From: Pseudarthrobacter sp. fls2-241-R2A-127
GTDB taxonomy: Bacteria > Actinomycetota > Actinomycetes > Actinomycetales > Micrococcaceae
DNA: 64,000 bases
Assembly: GCF_030209355.1 (NCBI RefSeq)
Contig: NZ_JARVSF010000023.1
Location: forward strand, 1-64,000
Direction: 5' to 3'
The notes below the pieces were generated by a model. That model saw only the letters and a list, made by a program, of their open reading frames with translations, was not told where the DNA came from and did not search any database. Shown here in pieces: positions 1 to 9,700 of the stretch. The position numbers and the translations under genes are program-made. Position 1 is the first letter of the stretch. Each line of letters starts with the position of its first letter.

Positions 1-256
1 CCCGCAAGGATCAAATCCTCACAGGCAAAGTGTCAATCAAACCTTCAGCAGTCCCAGGCTTGCGGCAAATCTAGTTAGAAAAAGAATTGGTGATATGTAG
101 GGCCTTTGTGGCAGAACTTGCTTGCGATGGGGAATAAGTCGACATGGCGTAGAAGCATCAAGGGTTTTTACATTTGGCTGTCAACTTTTCAACACCTAAG
201 TTTTGCTCTCCATGAATTTTAGGGCCCAGACCGTTGGGCCAAGCAGTCACGTCAGC
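1..256. other. Left-edge sequence without a recognised gene
   Basis: AT-richer stretch downstream of the minus-strand gene that ends at 257. I see no convincing reading frame, RNA gene or clear terminator hairpin. A short plus-strand frame starting near 203 only shadows the end of that gene. Confidence 0.4.
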
Positions 257-1708
257 TCAGGCGGCAACTGCCGGAAATACCACGATCGATCCGTCCTTGT
301 TCCGTTCGATCTCAATTGCAACGTCGGCTTGTCCGCTGCTTCCGTTCAGGCCAGGTCCAAAATCACGCAGGCGGTATGCCGCCTTAAGCAGGTTGTCCAC
401 TTCTCCCTGAGTGACCATGAGGTTGAGGAAACCGCCTCCCCGCTTCAGTTCTATATTCGACAGCCGGGAAAGAACCGTGTTGATGTTAGCTTCCAACTCA
501 TTGATACGTTGCTCGTCGTCACGTAGTGCACCGATGAAACTTTTGAATGGGTTCTCTGTGTCCTGTTGAGCGTGCTCAACCGCCTGGAGGACCAGCACGC
601 GACGTTTCAGGGCAATAGCAAGCCGAGCGATCTCAAGGTGGGCACGAAACGTTCCGCCTTCCTCGTTAATACCGGGAAATGACTTCGTCAGCTGATCCAG
701 CTCGACTGGCCCCTCAGGGAGCGCTGCCAGCGCATCCTGCCATTTACTGAGTCTGCGTTCTGTTGCGTGGATGACCACGCTGATTGCATAAGACGAGGAA
801 TCTAGGCCCAGGGAAAGACCCACCCTACCCCGATCGAGAAGGACGGAGGTCGCTTTATCGATGGCGTCACGGCAAGCGCCAAGCTCGCTGCGTTCCTGCT
901 CGAGCTTATCGTCGTGTAGCTGCTCCAGCAGGTCAGTAATCCGCTCAATCGCTTGCTGTCGCTGGTGTTCGGCGTGGGCGCTCACGCCCACGGCAACCGC
1001 CATCAGCACGAGGGGGGCAGCAACTGTCAGCGCCCCCGCACTAGCGACAGCGACACCAGCGGTTGCGGCCGATCCTGTAGCTGCCCCCGCGACTGCTGCC
1101 TGACCGGCAACCGGAACAAAAGTGGCCTGTGCTGCAATGCCGCTCGGGGTGCGAAGAGCGCTGTGGATGCCTCCCGCCACCGCCTTCGAAGCCATGGGCT
1201 GCACGAGTCCGCTTCCTACCTGAGCGGCAACCTTTGCCGGCACTACCATCCGATAGAGAACCTCACCGCTGGCTCCGATGTTCAGCTTTGAGGGGGCCGT
1301 TTTTGCGGTCTGAGAGACGAGCTGAGCTAGCTGTTGTGCGAGGGGACTGGCCGATCCCAGCGGAATAGCACCCTTTCGATCACGTGGGGTGGTTATGGGA
1401 TGTGCCTCAAGTGTCGCAACGGGCGAATCGGCAAGTGCTGCGAGGACGGTCCTTAGTTCTGCGAGTCGAGGCGGAGTCATCTCTCCCTCGCCCAGCACAT
1501 CTGTCACACTGACCGGCTCAGTAGAGAGCGCCCACACTGGCACGAGGTCCTGATTATCACCGGTCACGCTTTGTCCCCTCTGAAAATGAAAGTCTTTACT
1601 AACGATGGTAGCGACACCATTCCGGACATCATGATGCAAGACCGTATCGACTGCCGTGTCGTGTCGGCGATTCGAAGTCGCCGTGGCCCGTGTGATGTCC
1701 CGTGACAT
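257..1708 (-). CDS. Unknown protein with a hydrophobic central segment and coiled-coil-like C-terminal half
   Basis: A 483-aa protein that I cannot assign to a named family. Roughly residues 180-250 form a long Ala/Gly/Val-rich stretch that could insert in a membrane. It is followed by charged helical sequence with heptad-like spacing (about 255-330 and 370-440). The N-terminal 120 residues are soluble in character. The gene lies 21 bp downstream of the NERD-helicase gene on the same strand, so the two are probably co-transcribed and may act together. In defence islands, a helicase/nuclease next to a membrane protein often means sensing plus an effector that acts on the membrane; that is inference here. 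The start used is the ATG at 1708; a later in-frame start is possible. Confidence 0.6.
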   Translation of the reverse strand: MSRDITRATATSNRRHDTAVDTVLHHDVRNGVATIVSKDFHFQRGQSVTGDNQDLVPVWALSTEPVSVTDVLGEGEMTPPRLAELRTVLAALADSPVATLEAHPITTPRDRKGAIPLGSASPLAQQLAQLVSQTAKTAPSKLNIGASGEVLYRMVVPAKVAAQVGSGLVQPMASKAVAGGIHSALRTPSGIAAQATFVPVAGQAAVAGAATGSAATAGVAVASAGALTVAAPLVLMAVAVGVSAHAEHQRQQAIERITDLLEQLHDDKLEQERSELGACRDAIDKATSVLLDRGRVGLSLGLDSSSYAISVVIHATERRLSKWQDALAALPEGPVELDQLTKSFPGINEEGGTFRAHLEIARLAIALKRRVLVLQAVEHAQQDTENPFKSFIGALRDDEQRINELEANINTVLSRLSNIELKRGGGFLNLMVTQGEVDNLLKAAYRLRDFGPGLNGSSGQADVAIEIERNKDGSIVVFPAVAA

Positions 1709-1729
1709 ATTCGCGGGTGAGCGCCGCCA

Positions 1730-3415
1730 CTACCCACCGTTTAGCGTCGGTTTCCACGCCTGCGTACGTGACAGGGCCTGCTTCAGCTCTCGGCCCCCTG
1801 CCTTTTCCAGCAGCCCTGAATCACCCACAATCACGAGCAGGCTCCGAGCCCTTGACAGCCCGACGTACAGCTGTTCCGGGGCCCGGCCCATGTCCTTGAA
1901 ACCGTTGACGCAGAGAACAACCACGGAACGTTCCAGGCCTTTGAATCCCAGTACATGGCCATAGAACTCAGCCTGGTTGGCGTGGAATTCCCGCCAGTAC
2001 TCCTCGGTGGCTTCCCGCTTAAAATAGTCCAAGTGGATGGGGTGCCGGTCCTTCGTGGTGAGGAGCGCGATCTGGTTGTTGGCCCAGCCTTCCTCGATCA
2101 GCGCCTCGACGCAGTCGCCCGCGACTTCGAGAGCGTCCTCCGTGGGGCAGTCCACGAAACGTACGGGCAGGCCGGTGCTCCCGCGTGGTGTGAAATGTTC
2201 GCCCGCGAAGGGCCGGAAGGACTCGGCGATCTTGCGGGTGTTGCGGAGGTTGTCGTTGATGTGGATAGGCACCAGGGACGCCATCGGGCCATTAGTGAGG
2301 TCCGCCGTCGCGCCTCCCCAACGCTGGTAGACATCCTGCCGGTCATCCATGAACGCGTACACTTCGCTCGCGGAGGGATCCGTGGTGCACGCGAGCAGCG
2401 CTTCCCACCAGAGAGGCGCGAAGTCCTGTGCCTCATCGACCACCACGGCGTCCAACCGCTCCTGGGGATTCATCCCAGCCGCGAGTTCCTTGAGAAGACG
2501 TGGCATCTCGACGTCGAAGTAGTCCTGCCCCTTGCCGTTGGGGACGCCCAGTCCGCGCACGTATTCGTGAAACTCGCCCGTGAACACCGGCTTCGCCTGT
2601 CGCCATGTAGCCACACGGTCCTGAAGGTACTGCCCAAGGCCCTTGTTGTAGCAGAAGAGGCCCACGCGCTTGCCCTGCTTGCTGAGCATGCGAGCCTTTT
2701 CGACGGCGAGCCACGTCTTTCCGCTCCCCGCACCGCCGGTGAAGCGGATCCGGGGGAGTGAGCGGGTCGCCTCCAGCAGCACGGACTGGCGCTCCGTGAG
2801 GTGGTCCTGTGCTGCTTCGTCCTCCTGCGCGGTGGTGGAAGGTACGACGGTAGTGTCCAGGTTTCCGCCCAACTTGCCGACGAGGCGTTCCAAGAAAGCC
2901 GGGGCCAGAGGGGCGGCGCCGCCGCCTTCGTTTTCGATGGCCTGACGGACGAGCTCGGCGGGGGACTTGCTCTCGGTCTGGTCGAGGATGAGCGGCCGGG
3001 GGCAGCCGGCCATGGCCCAGCCGCAGGGAACGTCGGTATAGGGAAGGCTCACCATGTAGATACTTCGACTGCTGAAGCGTGCACCGAGTTGTTGCTCAAG
3101 CCAGTTCTTGAGGGCGTGGAGTGAGCTTTGGGACTGCGCCACGGGGCTTTGGATCCTGCGCTTCTGGGTGCGGTCCGACTGGTACCACTGCCCGTCCATG
3201 ATGCTGACCTGGCCGCCCTTGACCTCAATCGCCGCCATGCCAACGTTGGGCCAGAGGACCAGCAGGTCAATCTCGTATTCGTTCCGGCCATTGCGGACTT
3301 GGACCGAGTGGGCCAGGACGCAGTCATCGGGGAGGCTGTTCCGCAGGGAGGTCCAGACGGCCTTCTCCGCGTGATGTCCCTCGCCGAACTCCGGTTCTTC
3401 CGGAATGCACCTCAT
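1730..3415 (-). CDS. NERD-domain nuclease-like / UvrD-type superfamily 1 helicase
   Basis: About 561 aa. The N-terminal ~130 residues match the NERD (nuclease-related) domain: an EIDLL segment followed by an AAIEVKGG segment, the D...ExK arrangement of PD-(D/E)XK enzymes. A superfamily 1 helicase core follows: Walker A FTGGAGSGKT at about residues 223-232, Walker B VVVDEAQDF near 325, and C-terminal motif VI YVGLSRAR before LVIVGD. Such proteins are expected to be ATP-driven DNA translocases with an attached nuclease, acting in repair or phage defence. The start was placed at the ATG beginning MRCIPEEPEF, preceded by a G-rich SD-like run; the ATG 12 bp upstream is equally possible, while the longer open frame to 3574 reads unlike the family. 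It is adjacent to and divergent from the large defence operon. Confidence 0.8.
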   Translation of the reverse strand: MRCIPEEPEFGEGHHAEKAVWTSLRNSLPDDCVLAHSVQVRNGRNEYEIDLLVLWPNVGMAAIEVKGGQVSIMDGQWYQSDRTQKRRIQSPVAQSQSSLHALKNWLEQQLGARFSSRSIYMVSLPYTDVPCGWAMAGCPRPLILDQTESKSPAELVRQAIENEGGGAAPLAPAFLERLVGKLGGNLDTTVVPSTTAQEDEAAQDHLTERQSVLLEATRSLPRIRFTGGAGSGKTWLAVEKARMLSKQGKRVGLFCYNKGLGQYLQDRVATWRQAKPVFTGEFHEYVRGLGVPNGKGQDYFDVEMPRLLKELAAGMNPQERLDAVVVDEAQDFAPLWWEALLACTTDPSASEVYAFMDDRQDVYQRWGGATADLTNGPMASLVPIHINDNLRNTRKIAESFRPFAGEHFTPRGSTGLPVRFVDCPTEDALEVAGDCVEALIEEGWANNQIALLTTKDRHPIHLDYFKREATEEYWREFHANQAEFYGHVLGFKGLERSVVVLCVNGFKDMGRAPEQLYVGLSRARSLLVIVGDSGLLEKAGGRELKQALSRTQAWKPTLNGG

Positions 3416-3762
3416 TGTCGCCCCCATATTGATAAACCGGCCTCCCGATTTTGCCCTTACAACGTTAGCGGAGCCCCCAACTTGGCAGTGCACTACTGCT
3501 GGCAGGTGGGCGATTTTCCAGACCCTCGGTACTGACAGCGTGTGGGGCTTCGCAGCAGTAAGTGGCGGTCGCAAAGCTTGGTCACTTCCAGTGCTAAACC
3601 CTTAACCCAGTGGGTACTGCCGCCCGTTATCGATACGTGATCTTTGCGCGGATTGGATCAGTAGCCGCATCACGATCCACTTAGTTTTGGACAGCTTGAC
3701 GAAGAGGTCTCTGCATCAGGACTAGTATTAGCAAACTGAGCGAGGAAGCGTGGGGCATAAGT
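3416..3762. promoter_or_regulatory. Divergent intergenic region between the NERD-helicase pair and the large defence operon
   Basis: About 350 bp separating two divergent units, so promoters for both should lie here. A TTGACG hexamer at 3696-3701 and a TAGTAT at 3723-3728 are visible, but their 21-bp spacing is not canonical, so I do not call a promoter. A GAGGAAG ribosome-binding-like run sits at 3742-3748, about 14 bases before the TTG used as start of the next gene. Confidence 0.35.
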
Positions 3763-5769
3763 TTGGATCGGTGGGATTACGATCGGTGGCAGAAGGAACT
3801 TGACACCGTCTTGATAAGGGGACGGTCGTCCAAGGAGCCCGTTGTTCTTTTCGTGAATCGCGAATTGTTGCACCAGAACTTCCCGTTCTTCGACGCGCCA
3901 ATTGAGTCTTTGGCCCAGGCTGTTGCCGAGAATCTACGGTCGGCGTCCATGCGGCACGTGTTCAATCCGATCCGGCAGCGTTTGGACAGATGGCAGGAAG
4001 CGGCCCTAGATGCTACCCCGCCGATACTTCCCCTATTAGCACTCACTGTCGTTGCGGCCGCCGATATGGGCGCAGACGATAAGGGCGGCCCTTTGATGTA
4101 CTACGGGCGTCTCCAAGAAATTTTGGGTCACCCCTTCACTGCAAACCAGCTTGCTAATTCCTATGATGACGTTGCATACATCTGGCGCGCTCTGCATCAA
4201 TGGATTGAAGATCAAGCCTGGCTGGGTGCGAGCACAATTTTGGAGGATGACCACTTTTCCCGTATTGGATACGCCCGCTCTCAAGCCGTAATGTCCAAGC
4301 AGGACGCCCTCAATCTAAGTGATTTTTTTTACAAGGTCGGTAGCGCCAAACTAAACACGCTCAAACAAACCCAACTCCTAGAAGAGTTGGCCCGATGGAA
4401 TCGAAAGTATAAGCGCCTTTCCAGGACGATGTCCCGGACCTTGGAAGAGGATACCCTGGGATCAGGGCGACTTGTCTTGGCGTCAGTCCTTTCGATTTTG
4501 GTGAAAAATTGGGACGGGAAAGCAAAGGTACAACAGGCCGAAACCACTTTTCATGTGCAGATGCGGCTGGATCTCGACGAATGGAAGTCGCGATGGGTTG
4601 TTCCTCGCCGTCACGACATCGATTTTTTCGAGGCCGTGGATAGCGGAGGGGTCAAGCTTCGTCTCAGTACCAGTGGTGTTGGGAACTTTTATACCTCCTC
4701 AGGCCTGCCTGAGTCCGTACCGGAGTCAATTGACATCAGCCGTACCTGGTCCAATCCAGAAGGAGGGCGCGTCCTGCTAAGGCCGCGTAAAGTTTGGATA
4801 TTCGCCATCGATCCAGTGTCTGGAGACTGGGTTTCGACGAACGGGGCCGATCCTTATGAGGAGATGGTCTTACTTGTGAGGGATGATCAAGCGGAAGCTC
4901 TATCAACCCTCCTCGATACTGTAAGTGTGCAGGGCTACAAGCGGATTGGAGGGCCTCGCCAGATTGTTCGCGGCTGGGACCTATTCCTTCGAGTTGTGAT
5001 ATCGGACTACTCTAGTGATACGCGACTAGGAGACTGGCTTGGATTTGGGCAAGCCTCAGCTGAAGAGGCTGCCGAGAGGCCAAGGCTTGTGAATGGGCTC
5101 GGGATACGCACACACTCAGGGGTGGACGTATTCCTCGTTGGTGGCGAACCGGATTTGGTTGTTCCCGCGACCCCGTTCGGAGCGTATTCGCTTTCTTTAG
5201 ATGACTCACCGGAAACCGAACTTCGCGCAAACGGAAGCCCTCTTCCTTTGCATAAGCTGGTTGTCCCGGCCCCTGGGCAGCACATTCTACTCATAAACGA
5301 TTCCGACATTTTGGAGTTTGAGACAGTACGTCCCGACCACAACAGCCTTTCATCTTCAACTGGTGAATGCCTTGAGCCGCGACATGACGAAAAAGAGCAG
5401 CCTCTCGCTTCAGGTCAGGATCGGAAGATCCTTTCTCGAAGCGCTAGCTACTTTATAGTTCATAAGTTCGGATCAATTTCTGAAGCCACGGCTCCAGTCA
5501 CACCCCAGTGGCTTGAACGTGCCGGTTATGCGGACGGATCTCGATTTGATTTATCTATTCCTCCAGACGCCATTTGGCTGATCACCTTGCGCAGGGGAAC
5601 CGTTCGCACAGTAGAAGAATTACTGCACGAAGACGTGGAGGTAAGGCAAAGTGTAGCCGAAGTCTCCATCGGAAAGTGGAATACGTTACTGGAGGACAAA
5701 GCACTGAACACTCGAAGTGCCGCATGGCTCAATGTCCTCTATCAGGCTAGACGGACTTTGAGGTTGTAA
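3763..5769 (+). CDS. Unknown defence-operon protein, first gene (DruF/DruG-position protein)
   Basis: A 668-aa protein without a motif I can name: no Walker motif, signal peptide or membrane segment. It is acidic/aromatic-rich (DRWDYDRW at the start) and reads as a soluble multi-domain protein. The start is a TTG at 3763; no better in-frame ATG/GTG lies near the ribosome-binding-like run at 3742. Its stop overlaps the next start (TAATG), showing tight coupling to the 314-aa gene and the DUF1998 helicase. Druantia type II consists of a cytosine methyltransferase, two unknown proteins (DruF, DruG) and DruE, so this gene may hold a DruF/DruG-like position; that is an argument from order, not from recognised sequence. 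Base composition is clearly lower in GC than the metabolic genes at the right of the window. Confidence 0.75.
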   Translation: MDRWDYDRWQKELDTVLIRGRSSKEPVVLFVNRELLHQNFPFFDAPIESLAQAVAENLRSASMRHVFNPIRQRLDRWQEAALDATPPILPLLALTVVAAADMGADDKGGPLMYYGRLQEILGHPFTANQLANSYDDVAYIWRALHQWIEDQAWLGASTILEDDHFSRIGYARSQAVMSKQDALNLSDFFYKVGSAKLNTLKQTQLLEELARWNRKYKRLSRTMSRTLEEDTLGSGRLVLASVLSILVKNWDGKAKVQQAETTFHVQMRLDLDEWKSRWVVPRRHDIDFFEAVDSGGVKLRLSTSGVGNFYTSSGLPESVPESIDISRTWSNPEGGRVLLRPRKVWIFAIDPVSGDWVSTNGADPYEEMVLLVRDDQAEALSTLLDTVSVQGYKRIGGPRQIVRGWDLFLRVVISDYSSDTRLGDWLGFGQASAEEAAERPRLVNGLGIRTHSGVDVFLVGGEPDLVVPATPFGAYSLSLDDSPETELRANGSPLPLHKLVVPAPGQHILLINDSDILEFETVRPDHNSLSSSTGECLEPRHDEKEQPLASGQDRKILSRSASYFIVHKFGSISEATAPVTPQWLERAGYADGSRFDLSIPPDAIWLITLRRGTVRTVEELLHEDVEVRQSVAEVSIGKWNTLLEDKALNTRSAAWLNVLYQARRTLRL

Positions 5770-6713
5770 TGGATCGGGCTGATACTTTCCTATTTTGGCT
5801 GACGGCTCAGTGTGGGGGAAGCTATGGGCCGCTAATTCGGACCATCTCGAGCTACTTCGGAGAACAGCTTGGCCCAGATGTGTCCAGCAGCGCACGACGT
5901 GCAGTAAAGCAACTGCAGCATCTTGGTTATATCTCTGTGGATTGGTCGACGGGGCGCTGGCAAATCAAGAAGCCAAGGATGCATCTGCTCCCGGGGGGGA
6001 TGGCACTCGCAGCACTTCGAGGTGGAAGGAGCGCCACTACTCTCAGTGAGCTAGCAGATGCGGGCCTATTCCCCAAAGGGATTTGCGCGGGTGGTGCGAG
6101 CACCGGAACAGGTTACCTGCCGCAAACGATCTTGGTCGAGTTCGATGATCTAGATGAATTAGCAAGCAGCTGCAGGTTACTCGGGATTCCATTCGAGCTC
6201 GCATATGTGGAGCAACTCGCTTCAAAGCTTTCACGAATTGGGAACTTTCCGACGGCGGCCGGCCCCTCACACGCGGGAGCGCCGGTTCAGAAATATGATC
6301 CTAATTCTTATACGTACAGGGACGTTTCTCTCATACGAGGCGATGGCCTTTATCGGCAACAGGGGCTGGGTCTCGCACGATACTGGATCCGCATCCAGGA
6401 GATTTGGTACCACACAAGCCGTCCAGAGGGTCAATGGTTCGTTTCAGCAGAGGCCCAGCACCGGCTATTGGCTTGGGTATCCGGGACTAACTCCCCGACG
6501 GGACAACTGCAGGTTCCATCCGCGCTTATATTCCCAACTCAGCACGCTGAACTTTTGTCGGCCTGTTCGGGCGTGCTTCCGGAGAATACAGCGGAGCGAA
6601 ATTTGCTGTTTCAGAATATTCCGCGAACTGCCTTTGAAGCCATATGTTATTCGCTAACGTCAAATTCCTTAGAAACGTCTTTTAGTCGCCAGGAGAAGTC
6701 TAATGTCATCTAG
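5769..6713 (+). CDS. Unknown defence-operon protein with probable N-terminal winged helix
   Basis: A 314-aa protein whose ATG overlaps the upstream stop (TAATG) and whose end overlaps the next start by 11 bp. The first ~75 residues have the helix-turn-helix/wing rhythm of a winged-helix domain, with a segment like AVKQLQHLGYISVDWSTGRW resembling a recognition helix followed by a beta-hairpin. The rest is unassigned. Translational coupling on both sides suggests a fixed stoichiometry with the helicase. It could be the DruG-like partner of a DruE-like helicase, or a specificity/DNA-binding adaptor; neither is shown by sequence. GC content is low for this genome. Confidence 0.75.
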   Translation: MDRADTFLFWLTAQCGGSYGPLIRTISSYFGEQLGPDVSSSARRAVKQLQHLGYISVDWSTGRWQIKKPRMHLLPGGMALAALRGGRSATTLSELADAGLFPKGICAGGASTGTGYLPQTILVEFDDLDELASSCRLLGIPFELAYVEQLASKLSRIGNFPTAAGPSHAGAPVQKYDPNSYTYRDVSLIRGDGLYRQQGLGLARYWIRIQEIWYHTSRPEGQWFVSAEAQHRLLAWVSGTNSPTGQLQVPSALIFPTQHAELLSACSGVLPENTAERNLLFQNIPRTAFEAICYSLTSNSLETSFSRQEKSNVI

Positions 6714-9700
6714 CAAAGGCATTGATGCCTACGGTTCTTTCGTATCGCTCAAGGATGCACTCTTGAGTTACTATGACACGCCCTTTGCACTGGCTAATGA
6801 ATCACTCATGGAAGAACGAAGGGCGCTCTTGGACCGTGACGGCGGACTGTACCGGGAGCCTCTGCTCGAATTGAGGGCAGCATATGAGACCACTGGCAGG
6901 GAAGTAAGAGAATCTGCTGCCATGGCCGGCCTGACTTCTGATGAGTCTGCCTTTCTGACTAGTGGCCTGTTGGAGTCAGGCCTTCAACTTTATACACATC
7001 AAGAAAGCTCCCTCGTTTCGGCACTCAAGAACCAGAGGAACGTCGTTCTTACTCCTGGTACAGGGTCTGGAAAGACCGAAGCCTTCCTGCTTCCCCTGAT
7101 CGGACAGCTTCTACGGGAATCGCGAGATTGGAAGGAGCCGGGTCCGGAGGCAGGTCGATGGTGGGAGAAGGCAAGGTCTGATTATTCTCCTACACGGCCA
7201 AGAATTGCGGGACGGACGCCAGCAGTTCGTGCCTTAATTCTCTATCCTATGAATGCTCTGGTTGACGACCAGCTTGTCAGGCTGCGACGGGCTCTCGACA
7301 GCAGTGCTGCCCATGAGTGGTTGGACCAGCATCGGAAAGGCCATCGCTTCTATTTCGGTCGGTATACAGGCGCTACTCCTGTGACTGGGGTGCCAGGGAA
7401 TAGAAATCAAGTGGAGCTACTGCGTACCCTCATGACCGACGCAGCTTCTCTTCACGATGCGGCTCGACGCGCCGGTGAAGGTCGTGAATTCTTCGTTCCT
7501 CGTTTGGACGGAGGAGAGATGTTCAGCAGGTGGGACATGATTGATTCGCCGCCTGACCTGCTTATCACCAACTACTCCATGCTGAATGTGATGATGCTTC
7601 GGGAAACGGAAAGTTCCTTTTTCGCCTCTACCCGGGCTTGGCTCGAGGAGCACGACGATAACGTGTTCACCATAGTTCTGGATGAAATGCATTCCTACAG
7701 GGGAACCGCGGGAACTGAGGTGGCCTACCTCCTCCGTAACCTGAAAAAGCGACTGGGACTAGACACTTCACCTCATAAGCTTCGTGTTATTGCCGCTTCC
7801 GCTTCCCTGGAGCCGGAACGCGACACCGCTTATCTGGCCGATTTCTTTGCCTTACCCACGAAGTCTTTTGACTTTCTGGGCGGTTCGGTACAGAGATGCA
7901 AAACCGCCCCCGAGGACACCACGGAACTCACCGATGCACTACTCGGTGAAGAAATTGAACCAGACGCTGCACTTGCGGCCGCGCTGGAAGACGCATTCTA
8001 TGACGCGCCCAATTCCGGTATTGCGCCTCAGGTCCGAACTATTGAAGACCTAGGGTCCAGGCTCTTTTCAACATCTAATCCCGGCCACGCAGCCGAAGCA
8101 GCGAAGGGGCTCCTAAAGTTGGCGCAGAGCCGCCCTGATATTCCTTGGCCCAAACTACGTGCTCACTTGTTCTTCCGTAATATCCCCGGGATGTGGGCGT
8201 GCAGCGACCCGAACTGTCGGGAGATCCCCAACACCCGGTCGCAGCCTGCCAGCATCGGGAGGCTCCATGCAGTCGCGACTCCTCGTTGCGGATGCGGCGC
8301 CAGGGTGCTGGAACTCCTATACTGTCAAAGCTGTGGTGATGTCCTCCTTGGGGGCTATACGACTGCCGGTGCAACCCAGAAGAAGGCACTAAGCCTAGCT
8401 TTGCTGTCGGACATCCCTGATGTTTCCATGGTGCCCGACAATGTCTCTCTGGAACGAACTGCCAATAATTACGTAGTCTATTGGCCCAATCCTCGTCAGC
8501 CGGAGGTCATTGCTAAGGACGCTAGCCCCGACGGCGGAAGAGTTTCGTATAACTTCGCCCCTGTCGTCCTAAATCCAGCTGCGGGACGCCTTAAGTCGAC
8601 TGATGGTAGTCACACTGGTTGGGCCTTTAGGGCAGTTGCAAACAAACCCCAAGACCGATCTCCCGAATCGATTCAGCCATTCCCGGTCTGTTGTCCCGCC
8701 TGCGGCGATGACTGGCGAATCAATTATGATTCTGGCGGCCGGATAAAGCCGACAGACGCACGAGCAATGCGATCCTCTGTTCGTACAATGCGAACAGGCT
8801 TTGAAAAAGTCAATCAAGTTTTAATAACCGAGCTGATGCGCCAGCTCGATGAAGCAAATAGAAAATGCATAATTTTTGCAGACAGTCGGCAGGATTCCGC
8901 GAAGCTCGCATCAGGAATTGCACTTAACCATTACCAAGATAGTGTTCGATCCCTCCTGTATATATCCCTAAACTCACACGGTCAGGGCCTCCCCGACATA
9001 TCTCAAGTACGGGCATTTTTTTCGGGTGACAGATCGGATCCTAACCGCGCTGCGGCTAATGCGCTGAAGGATCAAAACCCTGCTGTGCTGGCGCGGCTGC
9101 AGAATGTGTGGTCGGGTCTTTCTGACGAAACTGAGCAACAAGTAATAGCAGAGCTCACAGCCGCGCCCTCTGTTCTAGAGCTGGCCAAACGTGTGAGGGA
9201 GGAATTCCTATCACGAGGAATGAACCCGGGCGGGCCTGGGGTCGATTTGGCTGGGACGGCCGAAGCTGGCGAGGGAAATCGCGAAGTGCCATGGACCAGA
9301 ATCTATGACTTCAGCACTCCAGTTCCGGAAGTGAAATCGGTCGTCTCCCCCTCATTGGAACTCCTATTCAAGAAGATAGAAGGATCCCTCGTATACAACG
9401 TGGAGGAATCCCTTGTTTCAGGAGCTGGCCGTGACTTCGAATCGATAGGACTCGGTTGGCTCGCCACCACTCGGCAGGGAGAACCGGACGCCACGACGGA
9501 CCTCTACGCTGCGATAGCCCAGTCAAGTCTTCGTATTCTGGCGGAAAAAAAGAGATTCGTCGGCCTCCGCCAGGAACTTGAACAGCCGCCAGCGGTTCTT
9601 AAAAAATTCTGGACAAGAGTTTGCGAACGACACAACCTAGATAAGGATGAGCTGAGGGAGAAAGTACTTGCCGTATGGGGCGAAGCGGTCAAGACCTACT

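Noticed and set aside
3696..3728. TTGACG...TAGTAT as a promoter for the defence operon
   Set aside because: The spacing of 21 bp is outside the usual range, so it is mentioned only under the intergenic region.
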